Shown: positions 32,915 to 42,954, numbered from the stretch's first letter. The stretch is DNA of 64,000 bases from Parapedobacter pyrenivorans_A (GCF_041925275.1 NZ_JBHEUZ010000004.1:1-64000), one strand, 5' to 3'. Notes: generated by a model from the letters alone, not told the origin. Program-made: numbers and translations.

Positions 32915-33397
32915 TACCTAGGTAAAGTCAGAATTTGCCTAGGTTAAATCGAGATTTACCAAGGTAAAACAGGAATTTACCTTGTTCAAATCAAAACTTA
33001 CCACGGTAAATTTTCCTTCTACCACGGTCGAACAGGAAATAATCGTGGTCAAATCAAAACTTACCTAGGTCGGGCGGGAAATGACCACGGTAAAAATGGA
33101 ACTTACCATGGTAGATTTTCCTTCTACCACAGTCGAATCGGAAATGGCCACGGTAAAATCAAAACTCACTAGGGTTAAATCGGGAATTACCATGGTCAAA
33201 TCAGGATCTACCAAGGTAAATTTTCCTTCTACCACAGTCGAATCGGAAGTTGCCACGGTAAAATCGAAACTCACTAGGGTTAAATCGGGAATTACCATGG
33301 TAAAATCAGAATCTACCACGGTAAAATCCAAACTTACTTTCGGAAAATCAAATTACACCCAGGTCGAATCCCGATTCACCTAGGTCGCTTCCGTTCC
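32915..33397. repeat. 23-unit tandem array of 21-bp repeats
   Basis: Unbroken 21-bp units of the form TACCWNGGTNAAATCNGNANT run from 32915 to 33397. Most carry an 8-bp palindromic core ACCNNGGT (CCTAGG, CCATGG, CCAAGG or CCACGG). Units 10-14 and 15-19 form a 105-bp higher-order repeat. The last unit contains the stop codon and final codons of the AraC-type gene. Because 21 is divisible by 3, both strands stay open and encode a heptad (TxVKSxx); I judge these frames not to be genes. Confidence 0.92.
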
Positions 33398-34314
33398 GCT
33401 CCCGGTGCAACCTTAAACAACTCCGTATAACATTGGATGAAATGCTGCGTATCCGGGAAATGCAATTCGGAAGCCACGTGTTCGATGGACTCATCGGGCT
33501 TATTACGGAGCAGCTCGCGTGCTTTGTGCAGACGGACCAGCTGGATGGCCCTGCTGATGGTTAGCTGTTTCCCTTCAAATGCCCGGTAGAGCGTGCGTAC
33601 CGAAACAAAAAGGGCGTCAGCAATCTGCTTTCGCGTTAATTTACGCTCCATATAATGTTCCTGAATGTAGGCCGCTGCCTTATGGTACAAGGCAATATCG
33701 GCATTGTTTACCGCTTTTAGGTGGGCGGTTAAGTCTTTTTGATACTGCTCGATGAGTAAAGCGATGCGGTAATTCAATTTAACGTTTAGCGAGTAGACAC
33801 CTCCTTTGAGTTCCTGTATCTTCCCAAACAGGTTGTTCTGCCGGTAGCCGATGGCCAGGGGCGAATGGGGGGCTTCGGCAAGTGTAGGAAACTCCGAATG
33901 TACTGAGCGGAGTGCCTTGCCGGATACGCCAATGAGCAGCATCCAGGTTTTTCCACGGTCTATGCTACAAATCAACTTTTCACCCAGGGCGGCATGGCAG
34001 CCGATGTGCTGGCCCGATTTGAGCTGCCGGGAGCCGGATGCGGCGAAGGCGCTTTTGCCTATAAATTGGTAAACAATAAAAAATCTTTCTTCTTCCTGCG
34101 GAAACTCGATCACCTGCGCCGAATCGCTCGCACCTTTGATTTCCATGATCTGTATATCGCCTATCGCCCGAGCTGCCGCATACAGCGTTTCGGATATCGG
34201 TAGGTGTGTTTCCCGTTCAAGAAAGCGCAGATGCAGGCCTTTTAAAACAGGTTTACTATCAATCGATCCATTGGCAACGATGGTAAATGATCGGAAAAAA
34301 GGGTTTATGCTCAT
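33376..34314 (-). CDS. AraC-family transcriptional regulator
   Basis: A 312-residue protein: N-terminal AraC_N/cupin-like sensing region (about 1-200) and a C-terminal double helix-turn-helix (RKQIADALFVSVRTLYRAFEGKQLT, then HVASELHFPDTQHFIQCY). The final residues (GAERKRPR) and stop lie in the last unit of the 21-bp array, so the array abuts or has invaded the gene end. Target unknown. Confidence 0.9.
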   Translation of the reverse strand: MSINPFFRSFTIVANGSIDSKPVLKGLHLRFLERETHLPISETLYAAARAIGDIQIMEIKGASDSAQVIEFPQEEERFFIVYQFIGKSAFAASGSRQLKSGQHIGCHAALGEKLICSIDRGKTWMLLIGVSGKALRSVHSEFPTLAEAPHSPLAIGYRQNNLFGKIQELKGGVYSLNVKLNYRIALLIEQYQKDLTAHLKAVNNADIALYHKAAAYIQEHYMERKLTRKQIADALFVSVRTLYRAFEGKQLTISRAIQLVRLHKARELLRNKPDESIEHVASELHFPDTQHFIQCYTELFKVAPGAERKRPR

Positions 34315-34519
34315 TGGTAGTCAAACTGGTTATATATATGGATAAGGTGCTCATGGCCCGTTATTGAAAGGTATGCCAACCAGGATTTGCGCAAGATAGC
34401 AATTTAACGCTTCGATACTGGCAACTGGAACTAGAAAAGGAAAAAAATAGAACTCCGCCAAATCGAGTAAAAAATAAAAAAAGAAACAACGAAAAAGGCA
34501 AAAATCCCTTTAAACGACG

Positions 34520-34546
34520 AAAGAGCAGCTTCAAAAGCGGCTCTTT
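34520..34546 (-). terminator. Terminator of the surface-protein operon
   Basis: AAAGAGCAGCTT and AAGCGGCTCTTT pair with one mismatch. It lies about 25 bases after the stop of the leftward DUF11 gene. The rest of the gap 34315-34571 holds nothing recognisable. Confidence 0.55.
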
Positions 34547-34571
34547 CTTGTGCGGAGAGTGAGGGATTGCT

Positions 34572-37500
34572 TTACCGGTCCCTATCGATAGCGAATCCGG
34601 GCGTAGCTTCGTCATCCACGGTAATCACGTCGCGTGGGATGTCTACCGTAATCGTGCAGGGGTCGCACTGCTGGCCACCGCAAATCGGCGTGAACGTGAT
34701 GTGGTACCGGCCAACCCAATCGAAATAGTGGGATACGGAAGAGCCGCTACCCGACAGGGTAGTGCCATCCGGGCGCGTGATTTGCCATTGGAAGCTGACC
34801 TCGCAGCCTTCGGGTGCGCACGCATACGCCGGAGCATTGAATACATAGGTTTTATGTCGTCTCAGCCTGATTTTGTCGCCGCAATCCACCTGATAACCGG
34901 CATCGGGCGACACGTTGATCCGCTGCCTTGGATCGCGAGGGGGAACTACTTCATGTTCGAAAATGTTTACGGTGTGGTCGAGCCACGTTCCGCAGCCGCA
35001 ATCGCTGGTCTGGCAGCATACTACCCGAAAGCGATTACTCCGGGCCATGCAGTCGCCGTGGGAATCTTTTACCACAACGATCCACGGGCGCGGTGGATCG
35101 CAGGGCAGCCCAGCAGGCAACGTGAAGGTGTAACTTCCATTGTCGGTGACGCCGGAAGCTACAACTTGATAGGGCGTGCCAGTTTGCCCATCAATTAGGA
35201 TAATATCCACTTCGCCCGAAGGGACACCGCCAGTCCAGTTTACGGTTATCGTACTGTCGGCACAGAGCGCTTCCGTTTGTCCAATCGGTTCGATCTGGAT
35301 GTCGCAGGGTTTCTCGGCATCATCAGGCGAGAAGCAGATCCTGCGCTCACAAACGTTACAGTTCACATCTTTCACCCGCACGATGAGGCAGAACGCGAAT
35401 TCCACCTCGCAGCATTCAATGTCCAGTACATTGGGTTGCGATACGTCAAGTTGCACCGTTGTATGGAGTACACTTGGCGATCCGGGCGACCAAACCAAGG
35501 ACGTGCTGTTGTTGCTGCCAGCTTGCAGCGTGAGGTTACCCAATTGGTTGGTATTGGTGGTGAGCAAACCAAAGATACCCATGTCGGCCGGTTGGCAATC
35601 GGCCGCCGAATAAGCCACATGGTAGTCGGCCATCAGTATTTCCACTTCCTGTATGGGAGTAGCACCACCTTGCAGCTGTAATTCGTACTGGCCGTTTCGG
35701 TACACGAGCGTCGCATCGAAATCGGGTATTTCGCAGCAACCCGTGCTGGTTACGCAGGCAGCGGGGGCTTCTTCACTGCCATCATTGGCGTCGAGCAATG
35801 TGCCGTTGGTCACCATATTGCCCGTTGCCGATACGGCCACGTTGCAGCAGGTGCCGAGTCCCTGTTTGGTCACCGGTACGGTGATAATGAATTTGCCGCC
35901 CGGTTGGATGGCCGCCGTGGCGTTCACCTGTATTTGCAGGTTGCCCGACGAAGTGGCGGCGATGGGATTGCCCAGGTCGTCGACCACCGAGATCGCTCCC
36001 CGCACCACGGCACAGTCGGGCAATGGGTCGGTCACCGTCACGTTGTCCAACGGTACGCTGCCGTTGTTGATGACCTCGATGATGTAGTTGAACGATGCGC
36101 CACTTTCGACAGTTTCCGCGTCTGCGTACTTATTTACATCAAGGTATCCCCACTGGTTGATGGTATACGCTGCACTGGAGGTATACACCAGTCCGTCATA
36201 AGTGAGGCTTGCCGTATTGGTCCGGTTGCCGTGCAGCTGTGGTAAAATCAAGGCATCGAAGTAGATGACCAGGTAGTTGCCCGTATTCCATTGGCAGGTA
36301 CCCGGCATGCCCGTCACGGTCCATGAGGGGTGTTGCAGGTCGGCCGTATTGGCCACCACGCTGAAAGGCGGCTGTTCGGGCGTGCCCAGAAGCGGCGTGC
36401 TGCATTTGGTTATCTTTCCGTGGTTCGGGTAGTATGCGTACTGGATGGAGCCGGGTATGAGCTGCAATTGCTGGCCGTTGGCATTCAATGCATCGGCAAC
36501 CACCGCATCCATGTCTGCGGATCCGAGGTTGCCGACCTGCAGCCTGAAATGGATGACGTCGCCCACCTGGTAAATGGGCGGGTTTACCGCATTGGGCGGA
36601 TTGATGATGCATTTGCGTATGGTGGGTACCGGCGCCGGTTGTTCCACAGTGAAATCGACAGTGTATTCATCTGTTTCAACGGTTCCGTCAATCTCCGGGC
36701 AATCCACGCCCGGACACGGCGACGGTCCGCTGGTGCCGCCGTCGGGATTATTGCCGCCGCCGAAGCCTTCGGGCTGGTAGCTGAGGTGGGCCGTGTTTGA
36801 TACGACCGTTCCCAACGGTGTATTGGCATTGATGGTAAAGCGGAAGCGGAAGGTTGCCTGTCCGTTTACCGGCAGCGGACCGTCGGTTTTGGTGAAGGTG
36901 TACACACCATTGTTGTTTACCCAGGTCCAACCGGTGGCAATGGTGTTAGGTGCGTCAACGGTGATGCCGGGGATGTTGATGTTATCGGTGATTTCGATGT
37001 CGGCAAGCGGTACGTTGCCGAGATTGGTGACCGTAATGGCGTACTCGCCTATGCAGCCGGGTGCAAAAGGACCGCTGTTGGCACTGGTCACGGTTTTTTC
37101 AAAGTTGGCTGCCACATTGGGCATGGCCAGCACCGGCGACTCGGCCTGCACGCTTCCTGTCATCGTTTCGCAGCCGTTGCCCAGGGTGAAGTGGTAGTCG
37201 GCCGTATTGATGAGGGTGCTGCCCACCTCGCCGCAGTTCTGTATCTCCACGATGTAGGGAAAACTACCGTTCGAAGTGGTTTGCAAGTTGTCAATCGTGG
37301 TGGTGGCACCGCTCACGACGGTCATGGCCGGGTCTTCGGTAAAGGTGCCGCCGATGCTATAATCGCCCAATCCGGGAGGGTTGGGGTTGTTGTGGGTGAG
37401 CGTTAACTTCCAGACCGAAACGCCGCAAGCCAGGTTGCCTCGGACGAACGCCTTCTCGGCGGTCCAGTAGTTGGCTGCACGACCGGTGACGGACAATGAA

Positions 37501-37970
37501 GCCGTACACGAAAGCTGTTCATTGCCGGTATCCACGGTTACGGTTACCGTTAGCGTGCCTACGCTGCCGTTGCAGGTGATGTATGGCGGGAAGCGGTAAA
37601 ACATATCGAACGTCTGTCCGTCGTTGCCGATAATCGGGTTGACATTGGTGTGCGACAGCGGATCGCCGGGAACAGGAGCAACCGGTACCGCGCCCTGCGC
37701 CTGGAATTGCAGGTTTGACGACCGTGTGATGGTGATGCTGCTGGTGGAGCCTGGCGGCAGGCTGCCCGGCAATACGGTAGTGAGCGTGATGTTGTCGCCT
37801 GTCAGTACTTCACGGGGCGCACTGATGACCACCGTTCCGTATCCGCCTAGGTCGCATGACGCCGTTACGGGGCTGTCGTCGATCACCAACTGGCCGAAGC
37901 CGGTGGTTGCTTTAACAAGCATCAGTACGAGTAAGTAACTCTTAAGGGTATATATAATGGATTTCTTCAT
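34572..37970 (-). CDS. Large secreted surface protein with DUF11 repeats
   Basis: A 1132-residue exported protein with a signal peptide (about 1-27). Several DUF11-type Ig-like modules are visible (NFEKTVTS...ITVTNLGNVPLADIEITDN and DVNKYADAETVESGASFNYIIEVINNGSVPLDNVTVTDPLP), then Cys-rich beta domains. No clear type IX sorting tail. Such proteins decorate the surface or matrix. ATG 37970 is chosen; the frame upstream overlaps the barrel gene. Co-transcribed with the outer-membrane protein 7 bp before it, which may anchor or export it (inference). Confidence 0.8.
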   Translation of the reverse strand: MKKSIIYTLKSYLLVLMLVKATTGFGQLVIDDSPVTASCDLGGYGTVVISAPREVLTGDNITLTTVLPGSLPPGSTSSITITRSSNLQFQAQGAVPVAPVPGDPLSHTNVNPIIGNDGQTFDMFYRFPPYITCNGSVGTLTVTVTVDTGNEQLSCTASLSVTGRAANYWTAEKAFVRGNLACGVSVWKLTLTHNNPNPPGLGDYSIGGTFTEDPAMTVVSGATTTIDNLQTTSNGSFPYIVEIQNCGEVGSTLINTADYHFTLGNGCETMTGSVQAESPVLAMPNVAANFEKTVTSANSGPFAPGCIGEYAITVTNLGNVPLADIEITDNINIPGITVDAPNTIATGWTWVNNNGVYTFTKTDGPLPVNGQATFRFRFTINANTPLGTVVSNTAHLSYQPEGFGGGNNPDGGTSGPSPCPGVDCPEIDGTVETDEYTVDFTVEQPAPVPTIRKCIINPPNAVNPPIYQVGDVIHFRLQVGNLGSADMDAVVADALNANGQQLQLIPGSIQYAYYPNHGKITKCSTPLLGTPEQPPFSVVANTADLQHPSWTVTGMPGTCQWNTGNYLVIYFDALILPQLHGNRTNTASLTYDGLVYTSSAAYTINQWGYLDVNKYADAETVESGASFNYIIEVINNGSVPLDNVTVTDPLPDCAVVRGAISVVDDLGNPIAATSSGNLQIQVNATAAIQPGGKFIITVPVTKQGLGTCCNVAVSATGNMVTNGTLLDANDGSEEAPAACVTSTGCCEIPDFDATLVYRNGQYELQLQGGATPIQEVEILMADYHVAYSAADCQPADMGIFGLLTTNTNQLGNLTLQAGSNNSTSLVWSPGSPSVLHTTVQLDVSQPNVLDIECCEVEFAFCLIVRVKDVNCNVCERRICFSPDDAEKPCDIQIEPIGQTEALCADSTITVNWTGGVPSGEVDIILIDGQTGTPYQVVASGVTDNGSYTFTLPAGLPCDPPRPWIVVVKDSHGDCMARSNRFRVVCCQTSDCGCGTWLDHTVNIFEHEVVPPRDPRQRINVSPDAGYQVDCGDKIRLRRHKTYVFNAPAYACAPEGCEVSFQWQITRPDGTTLSGSGSSVSHYFDWVGRYHITFTPICGGQQCDPCTITVDIPRDVITVDDEATPGFAIDRDR

Positions 37971-37977
37971 GACTTGT

Positions 37978-40005
37978 TTATTGGTTGTCGAATTGGAAAC
38001 ACTGGATAAATGAGCAGGCCTTGCAGCTGCCGTCTTCGTACAATACATTCACTTTAAGGCAAACCTCGTAGTTGATGGCGCAGCAATCCGCGTCAAAACC
38101 GGGCAGCGTGCCGGGCAGCCCGATGACGAGGTGCAGCGGTATGGGCCCGGTAATGGGGGAGGTGCTGAGGTAGCGTACCACCTTGGTGGCCGCCTGCAGA
38201 TTGCCCGAGCCATTGATGGTCGACATGCCCGAAAGGATCATACCCGATGTTTCGACGCTGTTGACACCCGTAGTACACCCGCCCGGATTTGCCGAATACT
38301 GATAGGAAAGTACTTGTACCTCGATGCCGTATACCGCTTGGTTTACCGAGATGCTGCCATCGAACAGGTACTGTGTACTTGTAGCATTGTGTGGGGTGAT
38401 CTCCATGTCGTCAAACGATACTTCCATCGTTTCACAGTCGTTGCAAAGGCAATCCGGCAGGCTGTCGATGGAAAGGCTCACGCCCGGCTGGCACAGCACG
38501 GGTGAAGGGTCGAGGTCGTCGCCCTGCAGTGCCAGCCCGATGGCATTGACGGTCGATGGGACCGTCACTTCCACGCAGTAATGCACCGTTGAAAGTGAGG
38601 CCCCGGCCTGGCTGACCAGGCTGGGGTTCTGGCCGACCAATGTATAGGTAAGGGGATTGTATTGCTGGTCGTAGACAAACAATCCGGATGTAGGGTCATT
38701 GTAGGTGAGGTCGCCCGAGGCCGCTACATACGAGGCGTCGAAGCAAATGCGGTATTTGCGGTCGTTGCCTTCATAGCCGAGGCACTCGATGCTGTCGTTT
38801 TCAATGGCGAAGTCGACCGCGCAATTGGAGATAGCGAACGCCCGGGTATCGGAAACCAGCCCGGTAGTGGTTTCCGTAACGCGCCACAGGTACTGGCCAT
38901 CCGTTAGGTCGGCATTGGCAAATTCGGTGATGGCGATGGTCGGCGTGGCGGACTTGCCGATGTGCGTGCGCTGCGGTTTGCGGCGGCTATCCAGCCGGAT
39001 GAGTTCCACCACGTATGCAGGGGCCGGCATCGGCGTACCCACAAGGCGCCACTGCAAGGATTTAATTTCCGATGCGTTACGGTACTGCGCGTTATTCTCG
39101 GGCGCCAGGGTTACCAGTTTACGTAATTGGGTCTGCGATTCCGCTGTCGGGGATTGTGCTGTTGGCCGGTTCGGCACCAGGCTGTTTCCCGTATTTTGAG
39201 ATACGGGGGGTTGCCCCGCTTGCTTCGGTTTATCCAATGCGAATGACAGGCCCGCCCGTCCACCCGGCGTGTTCCACGCGTCGGAAAGCCGTTGCTGTTG
39301 GGGTTGTGCCTCCACCCACGTGCCAAAATCATAGCTGCCATTTTCATCGGGCCGTGAGGCGAACCGGAGTGTGCGCGTGTCTACGACGGCGCGCTGGAAA
39401 GTATAGTTGACTTCGCCCCATACGGAAAGCCGCTTTCCAATGGGGACCGACAGGCGGAGTTTGGGCGCATAAAAGAGCCCGTTGGAAGCCACGCGGTCCT
39501 GACCATAGATTTCTTTCTCGAACGTCTCCTTGCCGTATTCCACCCGCTGGCGCACGGAAAACCCATCGCGCCGCGTTTGGGCATAGCCGATATGGAACTT
39601 TGGCGAAAGCGTAACACTGTTTCCTAACTTGACGTTTAATTCGGGGCCTGCGCCAAGCCGCAACTGGCGTTGCGCCATTTCAGCGTTGCCCAGGTCGGTC
39701 GATAGCGTGATACCGTCAACCACCGATATGGGTTGCCATGAGGCGGTAGGTGTCCGTTTTGCCGATAGGTAGTCGCCCGCGACCCCGATGCCCAACGAAA
39801 AGGACTCACGCTTGAAAACGGGCATGGAAAGACCCACGGTCAGTCCCGACGTGCCGAAAAGATGAGTGGAATCGCTACGGCCGTCCTTTGCGGCGAGTGC
39901 GGCGCCAAGCGATACCGTGGGACGGTGCTGGGCAAAGCCCGCACCCGCGTAAAGCATCGTGGCGACCATAAGGAATGTTAAATAGTTCAGCTGTTGCATA
40001 GTCAT
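37978..40005 (-). CDS. Outer-membrane barrel protein with C-terminal Ig-like domains
   Basis: A 675-residue protein: signal peptide (about 1-25), an outer-membrane beta-barrel of about 230 residues (GLTVGLSMPVF, LRLSVPIGKRLSVWGEVNYTF), a Pro/Gln-rich linker, an Fn3-like segment (about 300-370) and beta-rich domains with paired cysteines (CLCNDCETMEVSF). The C-terminal half resembles parts of the neighbouring DUF11 protein, suggesting shared surface assembly. Divergent from the histidine-kinase operon, which could regulate it. Confidence 0.7.
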   Translation of the reverse strand: MTMQQLNYLTFLMVATMLYAGAGFAQHRPTVSLGAALAAKDGRSDSTHLFGTSGLTVGLSMPVFKRESFSLGIGVAGDYLSAKRTPTASWQPISVVDGITLSTDLGNAEMAQRQLRLGAGPELNVKLGNSVTLSPKFHIGYAQTRRDGFSVRQRVEYGKETFEKEIYGQDRVASNGLFYAPKLRLSVPIGKRLSVWGEVNYTFQRAVVDTRTLRFASRPDENGSYDFGTWVEAQPQQQRLSDAWNTPGGRAGLSFALDKPKQAGQPPVSQNTGNSLVPNRPTAQSPTAESQTQLRKLVTLAPENNAQYRNASEIKSLQWRLVGTPMPAPAYVVELIRLDSRRKPQRTHIGKSATPTIAITEFANADLTDGQYLWRVTETTTGLVSDTRAFAISNCAVDFAIENDSIECLGYEGNDRKYRICFDASYVAASGDLTYNDPTSGLFVYDQQYNPLTYTLVGQNPSLVSQAGASLSTVHYCVEVTVPSTVNAIGLALQGDDLDPSPVLCQPGVSLSIDSLPDCLCNDCETMEVSFDDMEITPHNATSTQYLFDGSISVNQAVYGIEVQVLSYQYSANPGGCTTGVNSVETSGMILSGMSTINGSGNLQAATKVVRYLSTSPITGPIPLHLVIGLPGTLPGFDADCCAINYEVCLKVNVLYEDGSCKACSFIQCFQFDNQ

Positions 40006-40084
40006 ACGTTTAACCTATTGTTTATCCTGATTCTGTATGCGTATATCAACAGGCGGAGGGAATTGTTACCTGTTCGCTTCCTTT

Positions 40085-40116
40085 ATTGTATGTAAACCCA
40101 AATTTTCCTATGTTTG
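40085..40116 (+). promoter_or_regulatory. Promoter of the histidine-kinase operon
   Basis: ATTG ending at 40088, 20 bases and TATGTTTG (40109-40116) match the Bacteroidota consensus. This excludes the upstream TTG start at 40114 and supports ATG 40138. Confidence 0.65.
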
Positions 40117-40137
40117 AGTCCCAAATCCGATGGCTGC

Positions 40138-41508
40138 ATGATAATAGAACCCCTTTTTGCACTCCTCCTTGTCGACTATCTACGCAAGAAGGTTGATCCG
40201 CGTCAGGCGGACTACGATATCCGCGGCTATTTGCTCAAAGGCCGTTACGTGGCGATTGGACTGTTGATACTGGATGTGGTCACCAATTCGTTCATCATCG
40301 ATGTAGGTATCAGGGCCTGTGTGGTTGCGCTGATGTGGCTTATCTATACCCGCAAGGAACTCGGCGTAGGGAAAAGCCTGATGTACTCGATCATTCCCTA
40401 CATGGTGCTTTCTTTTGCAGGAGACTTGGTGGAAGAGGTAGCCGCGGACTTCTACGACTCCTATGAGTACGTGTTTGAGAGCGCCAACTTGTTTGGGGTA
40501 TTGTGGTTTGGCGCGATGTGGTTCGTTAACCGCAGTCAGCGCAAGGCATTGGAACGTGAGCGCATTAAGCGGGAAGCGGAAGAAACGCGGGTACGTGTCA
40601 TGGCCGAACTGAAGGTAAACCTGGAAGCCGAGGTAGCCCAGCGTACGGCCGAGCTACGGCAGCAAAAGGAAGAGTTGGAAGAGGCGTTGGAGGAACTGAA
40701 ACATACGCAGGCACAGCTTATCCATTCCGAAAAAATGGCATCGCTGGGTGAGCTGACAGCGGGCATTGCCCATGAAATACAGAATCCGTTGAACTTTGTG
40801 AACAACTTTTCGGAGGTGAGCATCGAGCTGCTCGATGAGCTGAAAACCGGCCCGCTTGCGCAACTTCCGGAAGACGCCGCCGACGAAGTGGAAGAGCTTA
40901 TCGGCGACCTCACCCAGAACCTCGAAAAGATTACGCTGCACGGCAAGCGCGCTGACGGTATCGTGAAGAGTATGCTACAGCATTCGCGGAGCAGCACCGG
41001 TGAGAAGACCGAGATCGATATCAATGCGTTGGCCGATGAATACATACGGTTGAGTTACCACGGGTTGCGAGCCAAGGACAAGTCGTTCAATGCTTCGATG
41101 GAGACCGATTTTGCGACGGACCTACGCCGGATCGCGGTGGTACCGCAAGACCTTGGGCGTGTGTTGCTCAACCTATTCAACAACGCGTTTTACTCGGTTA
41201 GTGAAAAGAAGAAAAATAATGCGCCGGAAGGCTATGAGCCGCTGGTAGCCGTGGCTACGCGGAATGTACAACTGCCCGATGGGCGCGAGGGTGTGCAAAT
41301 TACCATACGTGATAATGGTACGGGCATTCCGAAAGCCATTATTGATAAGGTGTACCAGCCTTTCTTTACCACGAAGCCCACCGGCCAGGGTACCGGGTTG
41401 GGCCTTTCGATGAGCTATGACATCATCCATAAGGTGCATGGAGGCGAGATGCGGATAGATACCGAGGAAGGGCAATATGCGGCATTCACCATTACCATAC
41501 CAGCATAA
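40138..41508 (+). CDS. Membrane sensor histidine kinase
   Basis: A 456-residue kinase. About four N-terminal membrane helices (to ~residue 135) are followed by a long coiled coil (about 140-205), a HisKA-like dimerisation domain with the phospho-accepting His in AGIAHEIQNPLNFVNNFSE, and a HATPase domain with N box NLFNNAFYSV, G1 DNGTGIP and G2 GTGLGLSMSY. No extracytoplasmic sensor domain is evident. It forms an operon with two response-regulator genes directly downstream and should phosphorylate one or both. Confidence 0.92.
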   Translation: MIIEPLFALLLVDYLRKKVDPRQADYDIRGYLLKGRYVAIGLLILDVVTNSFIIDVGIRACVVALMWLIYTRKELGVGKSLMYSIIPYMVLSFAGDLVEEVAADFYDSYEYVFESANLFGVLWFGAMWFVNRSQRKALERERIKREAEETRVRVMAELKVNLEAEVAQRTAELRQQKEELEEALEELKHTQAQLIHSEKMASLGELTAGIAHEIQNPLNFVNNFSEVSIELLDELKTGPLAQLPEDAADEVEELIGDLTQNLEKITLHGKRADGIVKSMLQHSRSSTGEKTEIDINALADEYIRLSYHGLRAKDKSFNASMETDFATDLRRIAVVPQDLGRVLLNLFNNAFYSVSEKKKNNAPEGYEPLVAVATRNVQLPDGREGVQITIRDNGTGIPKAIIDKVYQPFFTTKPTGQGTGLGLSMSYDIIHKVHGGEMRIDTEEGQYAAFTITIPA

Positions 41509-41509
41509 G

Positions 41510-41899
41510 ATGACCATGAATATATTAGTTGTAGACGACGAAGCCGATATCCAACCCCTTTTTAGGCAGCGGTTCCGCAGGGAAATCAAAAGTGGTGAGG
41601 TGACGCTCCATTTCGCCCTTTCGGGCGAAGAGGCGGTAGCCTACTTGGAGTCGGGAGCATCGGAGGTGGTGCTCATCCTGTCTGACGTGAATATGCCGGG
41701 TATGAGTGGGTTGGAGTTATTGCAGCACATCCGTGAATCTCACGGCTCGGCACCGCCCTTCGTGATGATGATTACGGCTTACAGCGATGAGCGCAACTAC
41801 CGCCAGTCGATGCAGCTGGGTGCGAATGATTTCCTCACCAAGCCGTTAGATTTCAGGTTATTGAAAGAAAAGTTAAAAGACCTTGATGCACATGGCTAA
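41510..41899 (+). CDS. Single-domain response regulator
   Basis: A 129-residue receiver domain with acidic pocket VDDEAD, phospho-acceptor Asp in ILSDVNMPGMSG, and switch Thr/Lys in MMITAY and FLTKPLD. No output domain, so it acts by protein contact or as a phosphate relay between the kinase and the cyclase protein. ATG 41510 follows the kinase stop by one base. Confidence 0.92.
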   Translation: MTMNILVVDDEADIQPLFRQRFRREIKSGEVTLHFALSGEEAVAYLESGASEVVLILSDVNMPGMSGLELLQHIRESHGSAPPFVMMITAYSDERNYRQSMQLGANDFLTKPLDFRLLKEKLKDLDAHG

Positions 41900-42935
41900 G
41901 TTATTGGTAGTAGACGACGAGGCAGATCTGGAAATACTCATCCGCCAGAAATTCCGCAAAAAAATCCGCGAAGGCATTTATTCGTTCGTATTTGCGCGCG
42001 ACGGAAATGAGGCACTGGCCTTATTGAAAGAGCACGACGACATCGATGTGATCCTGACCGACATCAACATGCCGGGCATGGACGGCTTGACGCTGCTCAC
42101 CAAATTGCCGGAGGCCAATCCGGTCATCAAGGCGGTAATGGTGTCCGCCTATGGCGATATGGACAATATCCGTACGGCCATGAACCGGGGTGCGTTTGAT
42201 TTCGTCTTCAAGCCGGTCAATTTCGACGACCTTGATACGACCATCGAGAAGACGCTCCAACACGTGGCCCAATTGAAGAGCACCTTGCAGGCCATCAAAG
42301 AAAATAATATCCTGAAAATGTACGTTGACGAGAACGTACTTAATTTCATGACCCACCAGGAGTTTGAAAAGAGCTTGCTGGATAATGAGACCGTGGAAGG
42401 GAGTGTGTTATTCATCGACATCTGCGGGTTTACGGCGATTACGGAAAATGCGGAGGCCGATCTCGTGGTGAAGATGCTCAACAACCTTTTCGATGTGATT
42501 GTAAAAGAAATCATCAATCACCGTGGCCACATAGACAAATTTATGGGCGATGCGGTCATGGCCGTGTTTAAGGGCGATTACCACATGGATAGAGCCATAG
42601 AAGCGGCGCTGGCTGCTAAGGAACGTATTGCCGGAATCGAATCGGTCGATTTGGGGGGTGATGCATTCAAGCCCCGGGTCTCTATCGGCATCAATTCGGG
42701 GGAAATGATTTCGGGTAATATCGGGTCTGTCTCGTTGAGACGGCTGGACTACACGGTCATCGGGGATACGGTCAACGTGGCCCAGCGCCTCCAGGGGGTT
42801 GCTAAGCCCGGACAGATCCTTGTAAGCCAACAGGTGTATGAGCAAGTGAAACAATCGTTTAGTCTTCAGGAAATTGGACCTGTTCAACTGAAGAACAAAG
42901 CGAAGCCCGTTTCCATCTACGAAGTACTGGCGTAG
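41892..42935 (+). CDS. Response regulator with class III adenylate/guanylate cyclase domain
   Basis: A 347-residue protein: receiver (1-120, Asp in ILTDINMPGMDG, Lys in FVFKPVN), a helical linker, and a class III nucleotide cyclase domain (about 165-345). Both metal-binding aspartates are present (LFIDICGFT and FMGDAVMAVFKG), as is the RRLDYTVIGDTVNVAQRL segment. It would make cAMP or cGMP when phosphorylated. Overlaps the previous gene by 8 bp. Cyclic-nucleotide outputs are uncommon in Bacteroidota two-component systems. Confidence 0.92.
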   Translation: MAKLLVVDDEADLEILIRQKFRKKIREGIYSFVFARDGNEALALLKEHDDIDVILTDINMPGMDGLTLLTKLPEANPVIKAVMVSAYGDMDNIRTAMNRGAFDFVFKPVNFDDLDTTIEKTLQHVAQLKSTLQAIKENNILKMYVDENVLNFMTHQEFEKSLLDNETVEGSVLFIDICGFTAITENAEADLVVKMLNNLFDVIVKEIINHRGHIDKFMGDAVMAVFKGDYHMDRAIEAALAAKERIAGIESVDLGGDAFKPRVSIGINSGEMISGNIGSVSLRRLDYTVIGDTVNVAQRLQGVAKPGQILVSQQVYEQVKQSFSLQEIGPVQLKNKAKPVSIYEVLA

Positions 42936-42954
42936 CCTTGGTTTATCAACGGGC

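Noticed and set aside
32915..33397. CRISPR array or coding heptad repeat at the 21-bp array
   Set aside because: Units are contiguous with no unique spacers and no cas genes nearby. Both strands are open only because 21 is a multiple of three; no signal, start context or ribosome site supports a gene.
34361..34615. 84-residue frame after the DUF11 gene
   Set aside because: Overlaps the real gene end and the terminator; composition is low-complexity Phe/Leu/Ser from an AT-rich tail.
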